NCBI GenBank assembly: GCA_024278755.1 | Contig: JAJRSO010000046.1 | Location: forward strand, 1-64,000 | Direction of reading: 5' to 3' | Length of the DNA stretch: 64,000 nucleotides | Source: Calditrichota bacterium | GTDB lineage: Bacteria > Calditrichota > Calditrichia > Calditrichales > Calditrichaceae | Part shown: positions 9,100 through 18,164 of the stretch, piece by piece | Layout of the letters: every line of letters begins with the position of its first letter | Position numbering within the stretch: position 1 is the stretch's first letter | Made by a program: the position numbers and the translations under genes | The notes under the pieces: model-generated | Databases searched by the model: none | What the model saw: the letters and a program-made list of their open reading frames with translations, nothing else | What the model was told of the DNA's origin: nothing

Positions 9100-9561
9100 A
9101 TGAAACGCTCCAAAGAATTGGAAACCCTGTCCTGGGAACATCACGATGGATTGGTAATCGCCGCGCGCATTAAAAACGATTTAAAAAAAGAAGCGGAACC
9201 TGTCCATTTAATTCCTTATATAAGCGATATTTACACCAACTATCTGCGCCACCATTTTAAACAGGAAGAAGATAGTTTTCTAACACCAATCAAACCGTTC
9301 TCCGAAGCAGATGAATTCATTAACCGGATGCTGGACGAACATCAGCAGTTCGCCGAAATATTTGCCCGAATTGATCCGTTAGATTCCGAAGTATTTAAAC
9401 ATGTCGGTCGTTTCGGAGAATTGCTGCACGATCACATCCGCTTTGAAGAACGGCAGCTTTTCCCGGTGATTGAAAAATTACTGAGTTCAGAACAACTGAA
9501 AAAAATCGAACGCTACCTGCGCCGGGAACATAAACCCATCCCCCGGGAATGCAAAATTTAA
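9100..9561 (+). CDS. Hemerythrin HHE cation-binding domain protein
   Basis: The 153-residue cytoplasmic four-helix protein carries the iron-ligand pattern of hemerythrin-like domains: WEHHDGLV near the N-terminus, LRHHFKQEED, DEHQQF and LHDHIRFEERQLFP. Such proteins bind a di-iron centre and take part in O2/NO sensing or iron-centre protection. The AAGGAAG ribosome site lies 5-6 bases before the ATG. The broken YwiC-like gene begins 24 bases later on the same strand, so the two may be co-transcribed. The specific role is not determined by the sequence. Confidence 0.85.
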   Translation: MKRSKELETLSWEHHDGLVIAARIKNDLKKEAEPVHLIPYISDIYTNYLRHHFKQEEDSFLTPIKPFSEADEFINRMLDEHQQFAEIFARIDPLDSEVFKHVGRFGELLHDHIRFEERQLFPVIEKLLSSEQLKKIERYLRREHKPIPRECKI

Positions 9562-9584
9562 CCAGCCAAAAGGATTTGGAACAA

Positions 9585-10358
9585 TTGAAATCAACCCCTT
9601 TTAAATCCATTGCCCTGCCGCGCTAACATGGCGCTTATGGCTTTACTGTCGAACCGCTGCTGCTGGGATTGCTAACCGCTTACACATCCGCCGGATTATT
9701 CCTGGCCCTCGGTACGATGCTGGCTTTTTTCGCGCATCAGCCGGTAAAAATACTTTTCGGTCAAAATAAAACTTTACGTAAAACCGCGTTATTATTTCTT
9801 TTTCTTTATCTGCTAACCGCCGTTTTCTTTTTTGTTCTGTTTATAAGCCGGGTTTCCTTTCACACTGCGGCGCCATTTTACGGCGCCTTATTATTAATGA
9901 CTTTTTATTTAATCCTGGATTTATTACATTTAAGCCGGCAAATTTTTGTGGAAATTATGGCGCCCGCCGCCATCGGCCTGATTGCCATAAGCGTTGTGCT
10001 TGCCGCTGGTTGGCCGGATACAAAAGCGCTGGGTTTGTTTTTTTTACTGGCCGCCCGTTTTGTACCGACTACGTTTTATGTGCGTGCCCGACTGCTGCTG
10101 GAGAAGAGACAAAAATCCGAAAACGCCGCGGCGCTATTTAGCGGCGGCTTTGCTTTTTTGCTTATTTTTCTGTTAACGGTTATGGGTATTACCCCCTGGC
10201 TGGGGCTGTTGGCGACAAGCGTCTTAACCCTGCGCGCTTTTTTAGGTCTCTCAAACTACCGGAAAAAATCGAGCGTAAAGGCGCTGGGGTTGCGCGAGTT
10301 TTTTTACGGCCAGGTTTTAGTTTGGCTAAGTGCCGCCGGTTATTGGTTTGGAATATGA
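9585..10358 (+). pseudogene. YwiC-like membrane protein gene interrupted by an in-frame TAA
   Basis: Starting at TTG 9585 the frame reads KSTPFKSIALPR, stop, HGAYGFTVEPLLLGLLTAY and continues without further stops to 10358 (about 257 residues). The family has a conserved PR-Q-HGAW/Y-x-F motif here, so the TAA at 9624-9626 most simply replaces CAA (Gln). The rest encodes six to eight membrane helices (LFLALGTMLAFFAHQPVKILF and others) typical of YwiC-like/UbiA-superfamily proteins of unknown function. A shortened product could start at TTG 9669, but it would lack the conserved N-terminal motif. One C-to-T change is the likely lesion; a sequencing error cannot be excluded. Confidence 0.75.
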
Positions 10359-10479
10359 TTCTGTTAAACCACTAACCGCCAGGAATCCCTTGCGAAACTT
10401 TGATAGTTTCGTATGGTTACTAAATTTACCTCTACGAATCCTAAAAGGCTTCGCAGAGTAATTATGAAAAGAGGATTTT

Positions 10480-10818
10480 ATGTTTGTTCGTTTACTGCCT
10501 GTTTTGTTCAGCGCCCTTTTATTTTCAGCACATATTTCCCGCGCCGGTTATAATGTTGCGGCCATTATTCTTCTGCTTTTGATTGGGACGTTATTTATCC
10601 GTAAGACATACATTCTGCGCGCCTGGCAGGTTGTTATGGGACTCGCGTCTCTTATCTGGATACAAGCAGCCGTTGGCTATATCCAAAACAGAATGAGTAT
10701 GGGAACGCCCTGGGTGCGCTTGGCATTTATCATGGCCGCCATCGTTTTATTCACCGCTTTTTCTGCCTGGTGGCTGGAAAATAAAAAGATTAAAGAATTT
10801 TACGGGTTCAAAAAATAA
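10480..10818 (+). CDS. Small four-helix integral membrane protein, unknown function
   Basis: The 112-residue protein is almost entirely hydrophobic, with about four membrane helices (LLPVLFSALLFSAH, VAAIILLLLIGTLFI, VVMGLASLIWIQAA, LAFIMAAIVLFTAFSAWWL) and a basic tail KKIKEFYGFKK. AGAGGA lies 5-7 bases before the ATG. Its end is 1 base from the end of the convergent acuC gene. I do not recognise the family; similar small membrane proteins are often annotated only as hypothetical. Confidence 0.7.
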   Translation: MFVRLLPVLFSALLFSAHISRAGYNVAAIILLLLIGTLFIRKTYILRAWQVVMGLASLIWIQAAVGYIQNRMSMGTPWVRLAFIMAAIVLFTAFSAWWLENKKIKEFYGFKK

Positions 10819-10819
10819 T

Positions 10820-11971
10820 CTACAACCAGTCGGCCGCTACGGCATCCATCAAACGCTGAATCAAATCACGATTTGTACGGACAATCTCGGCCTTTCGGGG
10901 AATAGGTTCAAAAGCGGGATTGGGATCATGTAAACGTGAGGGAATTTTTATCTTTAATTTTGATTCCCAGCGGGCGAGCCAGGCATCCGGTAATTCATTA
11001 GGGAATTTCAGTCCAAAAAACATCTGATAAAGTATTGTCCAGATGCGTGCTGTAGCCTGAAACGAATAACCGCCGCCCAATGTTATCAATAGCCGGTTAT
11101 TGCACAGCGCCTCGGACATTTTAAATATTTTCTGAAACAGACGTTCAAAGTCCTGAGTGGTCAGCATCAGATCGGCCAAAGGATCGGAAAAATGCGCATC
11201 CGCTCCGGCCTGCACCACCAGCGCATCCGGCTTAAACCAGCGCAGCGCTTCTTCCGCCACCTTTTCAACCGCCTCCAGATAAGAATCCCCCTCGGTAAAG
11301 GGTTCCAGCGGAAGATTTAGTTTTAACGAACGCCCCATTCCCCGGCCAAGTTCATGCAGCCAGCCGCCGCCGGGAAAAATATACTCCCCCGATTCATGCA
11401 ACGAAATGGTCATCACATTTTCACTATTGTAAAACATTTTCTGAACCCCGTCCCCATGATGCACATCAATATCGAAATAGGCTACGTGCCAGCCCTTTGC
11501 GGTCATTTCACGAATAGCGAGGGCGAGGTCGTTGTACAGACAAAAGCCTGCAGCAAGAGAACGCTGCGCGTGATGGAAACCGCCGCCGAGCTGCAACACT
11601 TTTTGCGCCGACCCGTCCAGTAACATCCGTGCGCCTAAAAGCGTCCCCCCTGCAATTCTGCGGGCGCCGTATGCCATTCCGCTTACAATAGGATTATCCG
11701 CGGTTCCCAGCCCGTATTTCCCGATATCCGCAACCGTCTTCCCGGCGGAAACCGCTTCCAGCGCTTCTATATAATCGGAATCGTGTATGGATTGCAGGTC
11801 TTTCGGCTGTACCTCTTCCGGCAGAGAAAAATCCGCTTCATGACCCAGTTCTTTCAATACGTCCAGAACCATTTCTACCCGCAGCGGACTAAAGGGATGT
11901 TCCGTCCCTAAATTATACTGCTTATATTCGGGATGATAAATTACTCTGCGCATGATCGTTGGGGCGGCCAT
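10820..11971 (-). CDS. acuC: AcuC-type protein deacetylase (histone deacetylase superfamily)
   Basis: The 383-residue cytoplasmic zinc-dependent lysine deacetylase is expected to remove acetyl groups from acetyl-CoA synthetase and so switch it on. The arginase/deacetylase-fold signatures are intact: GGGFHHA, DIDVHHGDGVQ (zinc ligands Asp and His), GADAHFSDPL (Asp ligand) and LGGGYSF with the catalytic Tyr. The C-terminal ~60 residues extend beyond the core as in Bacillus AcuC. The start overlaps the end of acuB by 31 bases, showing translational coupling. The neighbours acuB, a Pat-like acetyltransferase and acs support the assignment. Met7 is an alternative start. Confidence 0.92.
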   Translation of the reverse strand: MAAPTIMRRVIYHPEYKQYNLGTEHPFSPLRVEMVLDVLKELGHEADFSLPEEVQPKDLQSIHDSDYIEALEAVSAGKTVADIGKYGLGTADNPIVSGMAYGARRIAGGTLLGARMLLDGSAQKVLQLGGGFHHAQRSLAAGFCLYNDLALAIREMTAKGWHVAYFDIDVHHGDGVQKMFYNSENVMTISLHESGEYIFPGGGWLHELGRGMGRSLKLNLPLEPFTEGDSYLEAVEKVAEEALRWFKPDALVVQAGADAHFSDPLADLMLTTQDFERLFQKIFKMSEALCNNRLLITLGGGYSFQATARIWTILYQMFFGLKFPNELPDAWLARWESKLKIKIPSRLHDPNPAFEPIPRKAEIVRTNRDLIQRLMDAVAADWL

Positions 11972-12570
11972 AAAATTTCAAATCCCGCGTCACAAAGCAT
12001 CGCGGCAATAGAAACGATTTCCATCGTTCCAATGCGCAGCACAAGACGCGCTTGTTGATTGTTTTCTTCATAGGTTAGGATGGAATGAATATTAATATGA
12101 CGTTCGGAGAGCAGCAGAGCCAAACGAGCCAGTTCGCCGGGTGAATCTTTCATCCGAATATCGAGGCGGCCCGACGGATGGTGCACACCGGTTAAACGCA
12201 GCAGCGCGTCTAACAGATCGGCGCTGGTAACGATGCCGATTAATTGTCCATCTTCCACGACCGGCAAACAGCCGATTTTCAATTCACGCATCAATTGAGT
12301 CGAACGCTCCACCGGGTCCTTTGGATGTGCGGTTCGCACATCCGTAGTCATTACTTCACTCACCGAAGCGCCCGGTTCAAATGGACGATCGGCCAGCCGG
12401 CTGGTGGCCAGACGTAGATCACGATCGGTTATAATTCCGCTCAGTTTTTCACCCTGTAAAACAGGCAGATGCCGGATACCTTCTTTTTGCATCAGGGCGT
12501 AAGCATCGCAAAGCGTGGTTTCCGGGGCAACGCAAATGGGGTTTTTATGTAATATTTCCTGAATCAGCAT
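11941..12570 (-). CDS. acuB: AcuB-like CBS-pair/ACT domain protein
   Basis: The 209-residue protein has two CBS domains (residues ~1-60 with LPVLQGEKLSGIITDRDLR, ~75-130 with LPVVEDGQLIGIVTSADLL) and then an ACT domain (~140-200, DIRMKDSPGELARLALLL). CBS pairs usually bind adenosine nucleotides such as AMP, ATP or AdoMet, so AcuB probably reports energy state to the acetylation switch; its exact role is still unsettled even in Bacillus. GGAGA precedes the ATG. It lies 25 bases after the Pat-like gene and overlaps acuC. Confidence 0.88.
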   Translation of the reverse strand: MLIQEILHKNPICVAPETTLCDAYALMQKEGIRHLPVLQGEKLSGIITDRDLRLATSRLADRPFEPGASVSEVMTTDVRTAHPKDPVERSTQLMRELKIGCLPVVEDGQLIGIVTSADLLDALLRLTGVHHPSGRLDIRMKDSPGELARLALLLSERHINIHSILTYEENNQQARLVLRIGTMEIVSIAAMLCDAGFEILWPPQRSCAE

Positions 12571-12595
12571 TTTATGTCTCCGGTATTAAGAGCAT

Positions 12596-15007
12596 TTAGT
12601 ACAACGGCCGATGACCGACGCCCGGTTTTAAGCGCATACTTACCAACGAAGCTTCGCAGCCATTTTTACCGGGCCGGACGCGCATACGCAATTCCCACAA
12701 CCATGGAATATCTTCAATCATCTGGGAAATGCGTCCCAAAAGGCGGGGTAAATCGGGGTGACCGTCAAAGTCCGCTTCTTCCAACATCTCATCCAAATCA
12801 TTTGCGGTGAGCGGAGTGACCCGTACTACTGAAGATTTATTCGGAATATCCAGCCGTATTAACGGGCCAAAAAGAGAATCGGATTCTACCCGCACTAAGA
12901 CCTGTTGTTCGGGATTCTCCAACGCTTTTCCTTCGCGCAGACCAAAGGCCGCTAATATTTTGGAAATCTGTTCCGCCTTTAATTCGATTTGTTCTGCCGT
13001 ACTCTTTTTTTCTATCTGTTCGCGGGCTATGCGGCGCGCTAATTCTCCCTGTGTATCTGCGAACCAAACCATTTCACTCTGCGGTTTATTTCTGAATTGA
13101 ACATAGCGAACCACTTTTCCGAGAGCACGAGACGCCGATTCGGGAAATAAAAAGGCGGGTAGCGCGCGAATATTGCTCCGGTCATCCTCTCTCTTTGAGG
13201 ACAAACTACCCTGCGCTCCCATTAAACACAGCAGCACCGGTTTTTCCATTCCATTTTCTTCCTGCGCTCTTTCTATTCCTTTACGAATCGCTCGCTCTAC
13301 AGGTCGGGGGCGACAACTGCCCACACAGGCAAAACCAATGAGCAAGGCATCCACTGCTTCATCCTTTAGGGCGGCATATACAGCTTTTTCATAGGTCTGC
13401 GGATCGGTAAAAGCGCCGAGATCCACTAAACCCGGGCCAGCCAATTCTAACCCATGTGCCGCGCTGGAATCGGCAAACAGAGTGGCAACCCCGGTAGAAT
13501 TTGCCACGATACTTACTTTATTGCCGCGCGGTAGCGGCTGGTGCGCCAGAACCATGGCCACATCGAACATATCTTCCAGGGTTTCATTAAAAATAATTCC
13601 GGTCTGATGAAAAAGCGCGTCCACCTGGACCGCACTGCCGCTGCGTATTCCGCTTTTCCCTTCGGTCGCCAGACGGCCGGCATGGCTACGAGCGCTCTTG
13701 ACGCATAAAATGGGTTTTTTATAAGACATCCGTCGGGCAATACGTACAAAACGGCGTGGATTGCGAAATGTTTCGAGATAGAGCAGCGCCATTTCTGTTT
13801 GCGGATCTTCCTCCCAAAACTGCAATAAATCATTCCCCGAAACATCGGCCCGGTTCCCCGCCGAAACAAAGCTGGAAAAGCCAAGGCCCTTGCGAATCGC
13901 ATATTCCAGAATCACCAGCCCCAGCGCGGCCGAATGGGAAAAGAATCCAACGGGACCAAGAGGCGGCAAAGCGGGCGCCAAACTGGCATTCAGTCTTATA
14001 TCCGCAGCGGTATTCATCAGTCCGAGACAACTTGGCCCCAGCAGACGAACGCCGTTTTTTTCGATTAATTCCACTAATTTTTTCTGCCGTTCCGCACCAA
14101 TAGTTCCGGCTTCGGCAAATCCGGCGGTTACCACCACCAGACCTTTGGCGCCTTTGCGAATGGCTTTTTCCGCCACTTCCTGCACTGTTTCGGCGGGAAC
14201 GGCAATCACGGCCAAGTCGATGGGTTCGGGAATTTCTTTAACGGTGGCATAGGCCTTAACGCCGTTCACCGAATCGGCCTGCCTGTTAACCGGGTAAACC
14301 GTTCCGCAAAAATTGGAGGATAAGATATTGCGAAACATCATATTGCCGATGGCGCCCTGTTCCCGCGAGGCGCCCACAACCGCAACCACTTTTGGTTTGA
14401 GTAGCGGCCGCAACGAATTTGCCACGGCAATCCGTTCGCGCAAACCGGCGCGTTCCCACAATGCGGCCGCATTATTTACGGGTAGTTCCAGATGCACCGT
14501 ATCCGAATGCCATACCTGGTGAATATTGAACCCGGAACTTTTAAAAACCCCAAGCATGGCCCGGTTATCCGGCAGCACTTCCGCTTCCAGATCCACATAA
14601 CCCTGCGCCGCGGCCAGTCCGGCGAGACGCTCCAAAATAAGCGTGCTGATACCTTTCCCCTGATACGCTTCTTCGGTCATAAAAGCCACTTCGGCAAGAC
14701 GGTTATTGCCCATTCCGATGAAGTTACCCAGGCCGATTACCCGAGCGTCTTCTTTCTTGGTCGAAATCGCCAGCAGACAACCCGCGTCCACAAAATCACC
14801 GCAACATAAATCCTCGATTACCTTGCGCGGCACTTCATTCATGGAAACCATAAAACGCATGCGCAGGCTCTCTTTGGAAACCCGCTTCATAAAGGATTCC
14901 ACCAGCGGCACGTCCGCAGGCACTGCGGGGCGAAGAAAAATGCCCTGCCCGTCTTTCAGTAAAACATGTTCATGAAAGTTTAGCCCGTCCGGAATAATAC
15001 GAAACAT
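12596..15007 (-). CDS. Pat-like protein lysine acetyltransferase: GNAT fused to an acyl-CoA-synthetase-like region
   Basis: The 803-residue protein has an N-terminal GNAT domain (residues ~15-175, with EVAFMTEEAYQGKGISTLIL as acetyl-CoA loop). A CoA-binding Rossmann domain (VVAVVGASREQGAIGNMMF, ~205), a succinyl-CoA-ligase-like domain and a short degenerate ATP-grasp tail follow. Where active ADP-forming acetyl-CoA synthetases have the phospho-His in ASHTG, this protein has EGKSG, so ligase activity should be lost, as known for Salmonella Pat. It probably acetylates acetyl-CoA synthetase and turns it off. It leads the operon with acuB and acuC. Pat usually has the GNAT at the C-terminus; here it is N-terminal. 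AGAGGA precedes the ATG. Confidence 0.88.
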   Translation of the reverse strand: MFRIIPDGLNFHEHVLLKDGQGIFLRPAVPADVPLVESFMKRVSKESLRMRFMVSMNEVPRKVIEDLCCGDFVDAGCLLAISTKKEDARVIGLGNFIGMGNNRLAEVAFMTEEAYQGKGISTLILERLAGLAAAQGYVDLEAEVLPDNRAMLGVFKSSGFNIHQVWHSDTVHLELPVNNAAALWERAGLRERIAVANSLRPLLKPKVVAVVGASREQGAIGNMMFRNILSSNFCGTVYPVNRQADSVNGVKAYATVKEIPEPIDLAVIAVPAETVQEVAEKAIRKGAKGLVVVTAGFAEAGTIGAERQKKLVELIEKNGVRLLGPSCLGLMNTAADIRLNASLAPALPPLGPVGFFSHSAALGLVILEYAIRKGLGFSSFVSAGNRADVSGNDLLQFWEEDPQTEMALLYLETFRNPRRFVRIARRMSYKKPILCVKSARSHAGRLATEGKSGIRSGSAVQVDALFHQTGIIFNETLEDMFDVAMVLAHQPLPRGNKVSIVANSTGVATLFADSSAAHGLELAGPGLVDLGAFTDPQTYEKAVYAALKDEAVDALLIGFACVGSCRPRPVERAIRKGIERAQEENGMEKPVLLCLMGAQGSLSSKREDDRSNIRALPAFLFPESASRALGKVVRYVQFRNKPQSEMVWFADTQGELARRIAREQIEKKSTAEQIELKAEQISKILAAFGLREGKALENPEQQVLVRVESDSLFGPLIRLDIPNKSSVVRVTPLTANDLDEMLEEADFDGHPDLPRLLGRISQMIEDIPWLWELRMRVRPGKNGCEASLVSMRLKPGVGHRPLY

Positions 15008-15109
15008 TCAATTCCTCTATTTTTAATCTTTGTACGGCTAAAATGACTTTTTATATTTTTTTTGTCGCAGAGGACACGGAGATTTTACTATTGATTATTG
15101 GTTATTGAA

Positions 15110-15324
15110 TAATTAGTGTCTGTCTATAAAGTCAAAAAATGGTCTGTAATGCGCTCATGATTCTAACCCTCCCTATTCCCGGTTCCCGGGAATTTTCCCT
15201 CCCTGAAATCAGGGAGGGTATCCCGAGTTTTGGGACGGGTGGGTTAGGATGACATTGTTTACAAATTTTGCTGTAATTTGATTTTAAAACAATACGGCCC
15301 CACTTTATGGACAGACACTAATTA
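15110..15324. mobile_element. MITE-like inverted-repeat element C, no coding capacity
   Basis: GTGTCTGTCTATAAAGT at 15116-15132 faces its complement ACTTTATGGACAGACAC at 15302-15318 (16 of 17 bases match), and both ends are bordered by TAATTA (15110-15115 and 15319-15324), a possible target duplication. The ~203-bp interior has no gene. It holds a perfect 9-bp hairpin (CCCTCCCTG, AAAT, CAGGGAGGG at 15197-15218). It splits an older repeat with GGACACGGAGATTTT-like arms, seen at 15072-15088 and in inverted form near 15369-15395. It lies between acs and the pat-acuB-acuC unit. Confidence 0.7.
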
Positions 15325-15527
15325 GTATATTTCCTTCTGTAATAACTATGATAAAACAGAACTTTAATAAAAAAATCTCCGTGCTTCTTCGTGTCCCTTC
15401 GTGTATTTTTTTTGCGATAGCCCGAATATCCAACATTCATCAGAGAATTTCCAATTATCAAATTAGCAGCGCAATGCAGATTCTTTACATAACGCAAAAT
15501 ACACAATTGCGCAAACCGGCGCTATAA
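15325..15527. other. Non-coding tail of an older dispersed repeat between acs and pat
   Basis: Apart from the inverted-repeat element, this gap holds the right arm of an older repeat (AAAAATCTCCGTGCTTCTTC, near 15366) and AT-rich sequence. Only short frames occur and none has a ribosome site or a recognisable product. Confidence 0.5.
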
Positions 15528-15551
15528 AAAAAACCCCTGCAATGCAGAGGC
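15528..15551 (-). terminator. Terminator of acs
   Basis: On the minus strand CCTCTGC, a 3-base loop and GCAGGGG form a hairpin with one G-U pair, followed directly by TTTTTTTT (the A run at about 15526-15533). It lies 18 bases past the acs stop. So acs is probably transcribed apart from the pat operon. Confidence 0.75.
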
Positions 15552-15568
15552 CTTTGATTAACAAATGG

Positions 15569-17596
15569 TTACGCCATTCTTTGAATTTCCCCTACAATTT
15601 GCGGATTGGCCAGCGTAGTTACATCGCCCGTGTCCTGCCCGTTGGCAATGGCCGAAAGAACACGACGCATAATTTTACCGGAACGGGTTTTGGGCATATC
15701 GGGCACAATCCATACCCGACCCGGTTTGGCAATGGGACCGATTTCGGTAGCAAGCGTGTCTGTGATTTTCTTTTCCACTTCTTTCGAAGCTTCAATACCC
15801 GGTTTCAGTGAAACAAAGACATGCGGAATTTTACCTTTAATCGGATCGGCAACCGGTACTACCGCAGCTTCGCCCACTTCCGGAGCCATCAGCGCGGCGG
15901 ATTCCAGTTCCTTAGTTCCAAGACGGTGACCGGCAACATTAATAACGTCGTCGATGCGGCCAAGAATTCTAAAATAACCGTCCGGCGCTTCCACGGCGCC
16001 GTCACCGGCAAAGTAGGGCCAATCGCGCCAATCTTTGCTCTTGGGATCTTTGTTGTAGCGTTGATAATACTGATCCACAAAGCGTTGATCGTCGCCCCAG
16101 ATGGTCAGCATGCGTCCCGGCCAGGGATTCCGGATACAAATATTTCCGGCCTTTCCGCTGCCTGCGGGTAACGGTTTCCCTTCATCATCAAAAATAATGG
16201 GATAAATTCCCGGAACACCCGGGCCTGCGCTGCCCGGTTTCATGGGATGCAAAGCAGGAACCGTGGAGCAGAGGAATCCGCCGGTTTCGGTCTGCCAGTA
16301 AGTGTCCACAATAGCCGCTTCTTTTTTACCAACCACATTGTAGTACCAGCGCCAGACTTCCGGTTCAATGGGTTCGCCAACGGTGGTCATATGTTTGAAA
16401 TGATAATTATACTTCGCCGGTTCATCCGGTCCAACGCGACGTAAAGCGCGAATCGCCGTCGGCGACGTATGGAAAATATTAACGTCTAATTCTTCGGCCA
16501 CACGCCAGGGGCGTCCGGCGTCCGGATGAGTCGGTACGCCTTCAAAGATTACCGAAGAAGCGGCGAGAGCCAACGGGCCGTACACAATATAGGAATGCCC
16601 GGTAATCCAACCGATATCCGCCATACACCAGTAGACATCTTCGGGATGAATATCCTGAATGTACTTTGACGTACCGGTCACATAGGCCAAGTAGCCGCCG
16701 ATGGAATGTTGGGCGCCCTTTGGTTTTCCGGTGGTTCCCGACGTATACATCAAAAACAGGGTGTCTTCGGCATTTAAAGAAACCGGGTCCACTTTTACGC
16801 CCCGGTATTTGGGAAGCTCATCGTTTACGATTACATCGCGGCCCTCAACAAGTGGCGTTTCTGCCGAATATTTTCCGGGATAGCGTTGGAAAATTAAAAC
16901 TTTTTCCACATGCATGCCTTCTTTTTCCGCTTCGGTGCAGGCGATATCGGCCTTTACTTTATGATCCAATAATTTACCGCCGCGATAGTAGGAATCCGCC
17001 GTAATCAGGAAACGGCTTTTGGCATCTACGATGCGATCCGCCGCCGCTTTTCCGGAAAAGCCGGAAAAAACCTGGGAGTGAATAACCCCGAGACGGGCGC
17101 AGGCTAACATTACAATGGGTAATTCAACAATCATCGGCATGTGCAGGGTAACGGTATCGCCTGCTTTTAAGCCGAGGTCGCGCAGATATGCGGCAAATTC
17201 ATTTACCCGAACATACAATTCCTGAAACGTGATGTGCTGAATCGCTTCATGTTCCGGTTCCGGCACAAAATGCAGCGCGGTTTTATTTTTATATTTAGCG
17301 AGATGCCGGTCTACACAATTATAACTGGCATTCAGCTTCCCGCCCACAAACCATTTAAAAAACGGTGGGTTTTCGGAATCCAACGTGGTATGCCAGTACT
17401 TATCCCAATCCAACAGGTCGGCATACTCTTTATAACATTCCGGAAAATTGTCCATTTTAAAACGATCCATAATATCCATAGTCGTTACATTGGCCTGGCC
17501 AATAAAATCGGTTGGAGCCGGATATAATTTCTCTTCTTTCCAATGGACGGCAATCTGCATCTCGGAAACCGCGTTATTTTTATTCTTATCAGCCAT
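15569..17596 (-). CDS. acs: Acetyl-CoA synthetase (AMP-forming)
   Basis: The 675-residue enzyme makes acetyl-CoA from acetate, ATP and CoA via acetyl-AMP. The adenylation motif TSGTTGKPKGAQ, the DTYWQTETGG core and the hinge region GRIDDVINVAGHRLGT are present. The C-terminal PKTRSGKIMRRVL carries the catalytic Lys that is acetylated by Pat/AcuA enzymes and deacetylated by AcuC or sirtuins. AGAGGAGG stands before the ATG. The nearby pat-like, acuB and acuC genes on the same strand imply post-translational control. Length is usual for the family. Confidence 0.96.
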   Translation of the reverse strand: MADKNKNNAVSEMQIAVHWKEEKLYPAPTDFIGQANVTTMDIMDRFKMDNFPECYKEYADLLDWDKYWHTTLDSENPPFFKWFVGGKLNASYNCVDRHLAKYKNKTALHFVPEPEHEAIQHITFQELYVRVNEFAAYLRDLGLKAGDTVTLHMPMIVELPIVMLACARLGVIHSQVFSGFSGKAAADRIVDAKSRFLITADSYYRGGKLLDHKVKADIACTEAEKEGMHVEKVLIFQRYPGKYSAETPLVEGRDVIVNDELPKYRGVKVDPVSLNAEDTLFLMYTSGTTGKPKGAQHSIGGYLAYVTGTSKYIQDIHPEDVYWCMADIGWITGHSYIVYGPLALAASSVIFEGVPTHPDAGRPWRVAEELDVNIFHTSPTAIRALRRVGPDEPAKYNYHFKHMTTVGEPIEPEVWRWYYNVVGKKEAAIVDTYWQTETGGFLCSTVPALHPMKPGSAGPGVPGIYPIIFDDEGKPLPAGSGKAGNICIRNPWPGRMLTIWGDDQRFVDQYYQRYNKDPKSKDWRDWPYFAGDGAVEAPDGYFRILGRIDDVINVAGHRLGTKELESAALMAPEVGEAAVVPVADPIKGKIPHVFVSLKPGIEASKEVEKKITDTLATEIGPIAKPGRVWIVPDMPKTRSGKIMRRVLSAIANGQDTGDVTTLANPQIVGEIQRMA

Positions 17597-18164
17597 AAAA
17601 AACCTCCTCTATCGTTCAGAATGTTAGTTTATATACTCTGTTTTTTCGTCAATCGGCGCCTGTGAATGTTAGAACTTATGAAGCAAGTAAACAATATTAA
17701 TTAAATTGCAAAGAAACTTCAAAAAATTCCATCCTTCTTTTGCAAAAGATTTTGGGCGGTCATTCGGACTTTCCGTTTTACTTTTTGCCTTATTGTTTTT
17801 TTCTTACCCACATGGATTGATTGAAACATTTTACAATCAATATTTTAGGATTGCGTTATTTTTAGAGTATTTTAAAAACGTTTAACATGTTATAGCCTTG
17901 AAGTTTTATTATCATGCTTTTATCTACAGGGAAACGGCAAATATTAAAAAAATCCTTACAGAACGATAAAACAGTTTCCCCTATCGACAGACTGTTGCAA
18001 TTTCTAATTAAACCGTAAAACGCACAACGGTTCGCCAGGAAAAACTAAAATCGGGGCTCCTATTTTGCTCGTTTTCTTTTCGTATTTTTTCTTTGCATGC
18101 TTTTGCGTCTAAAATTTTATTTCACAACTGCCTGATTTAAGGGAGAATAAAGTCCCTCGACTTT
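17597..18164. other. 568-base gap upstream of acs without a recognised gene
   Basis: The stretch is AT-rich and carries only the acs leader with its strong ribosome site near 17601. A 45-base part around 17820-17860 contains GATTGATTGAAACATTTTAC and ACAATCAATATTTTAGG, a weak inverted repeat. I see no tRNA, no conserved riboswitch core and no coding frame. The acs promoter should lie here but cannot be placed securely. Confidence 0.4.

Noticed and set aside
9585-9670. TAA read as Gln (alternative code or suppression)
   Set aside because: Many genes here end in TAA, for example prc's neighbours and lexA, and their products would be extended wrongly if TAA were sense. A point mutation is simpler.
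13756-14252. Plus-strand frames of 115-120 residues opposite the Pat-like gene
   Set aside because: Shadows of a GC-rich coding region; no ribosome sites and no known domains.
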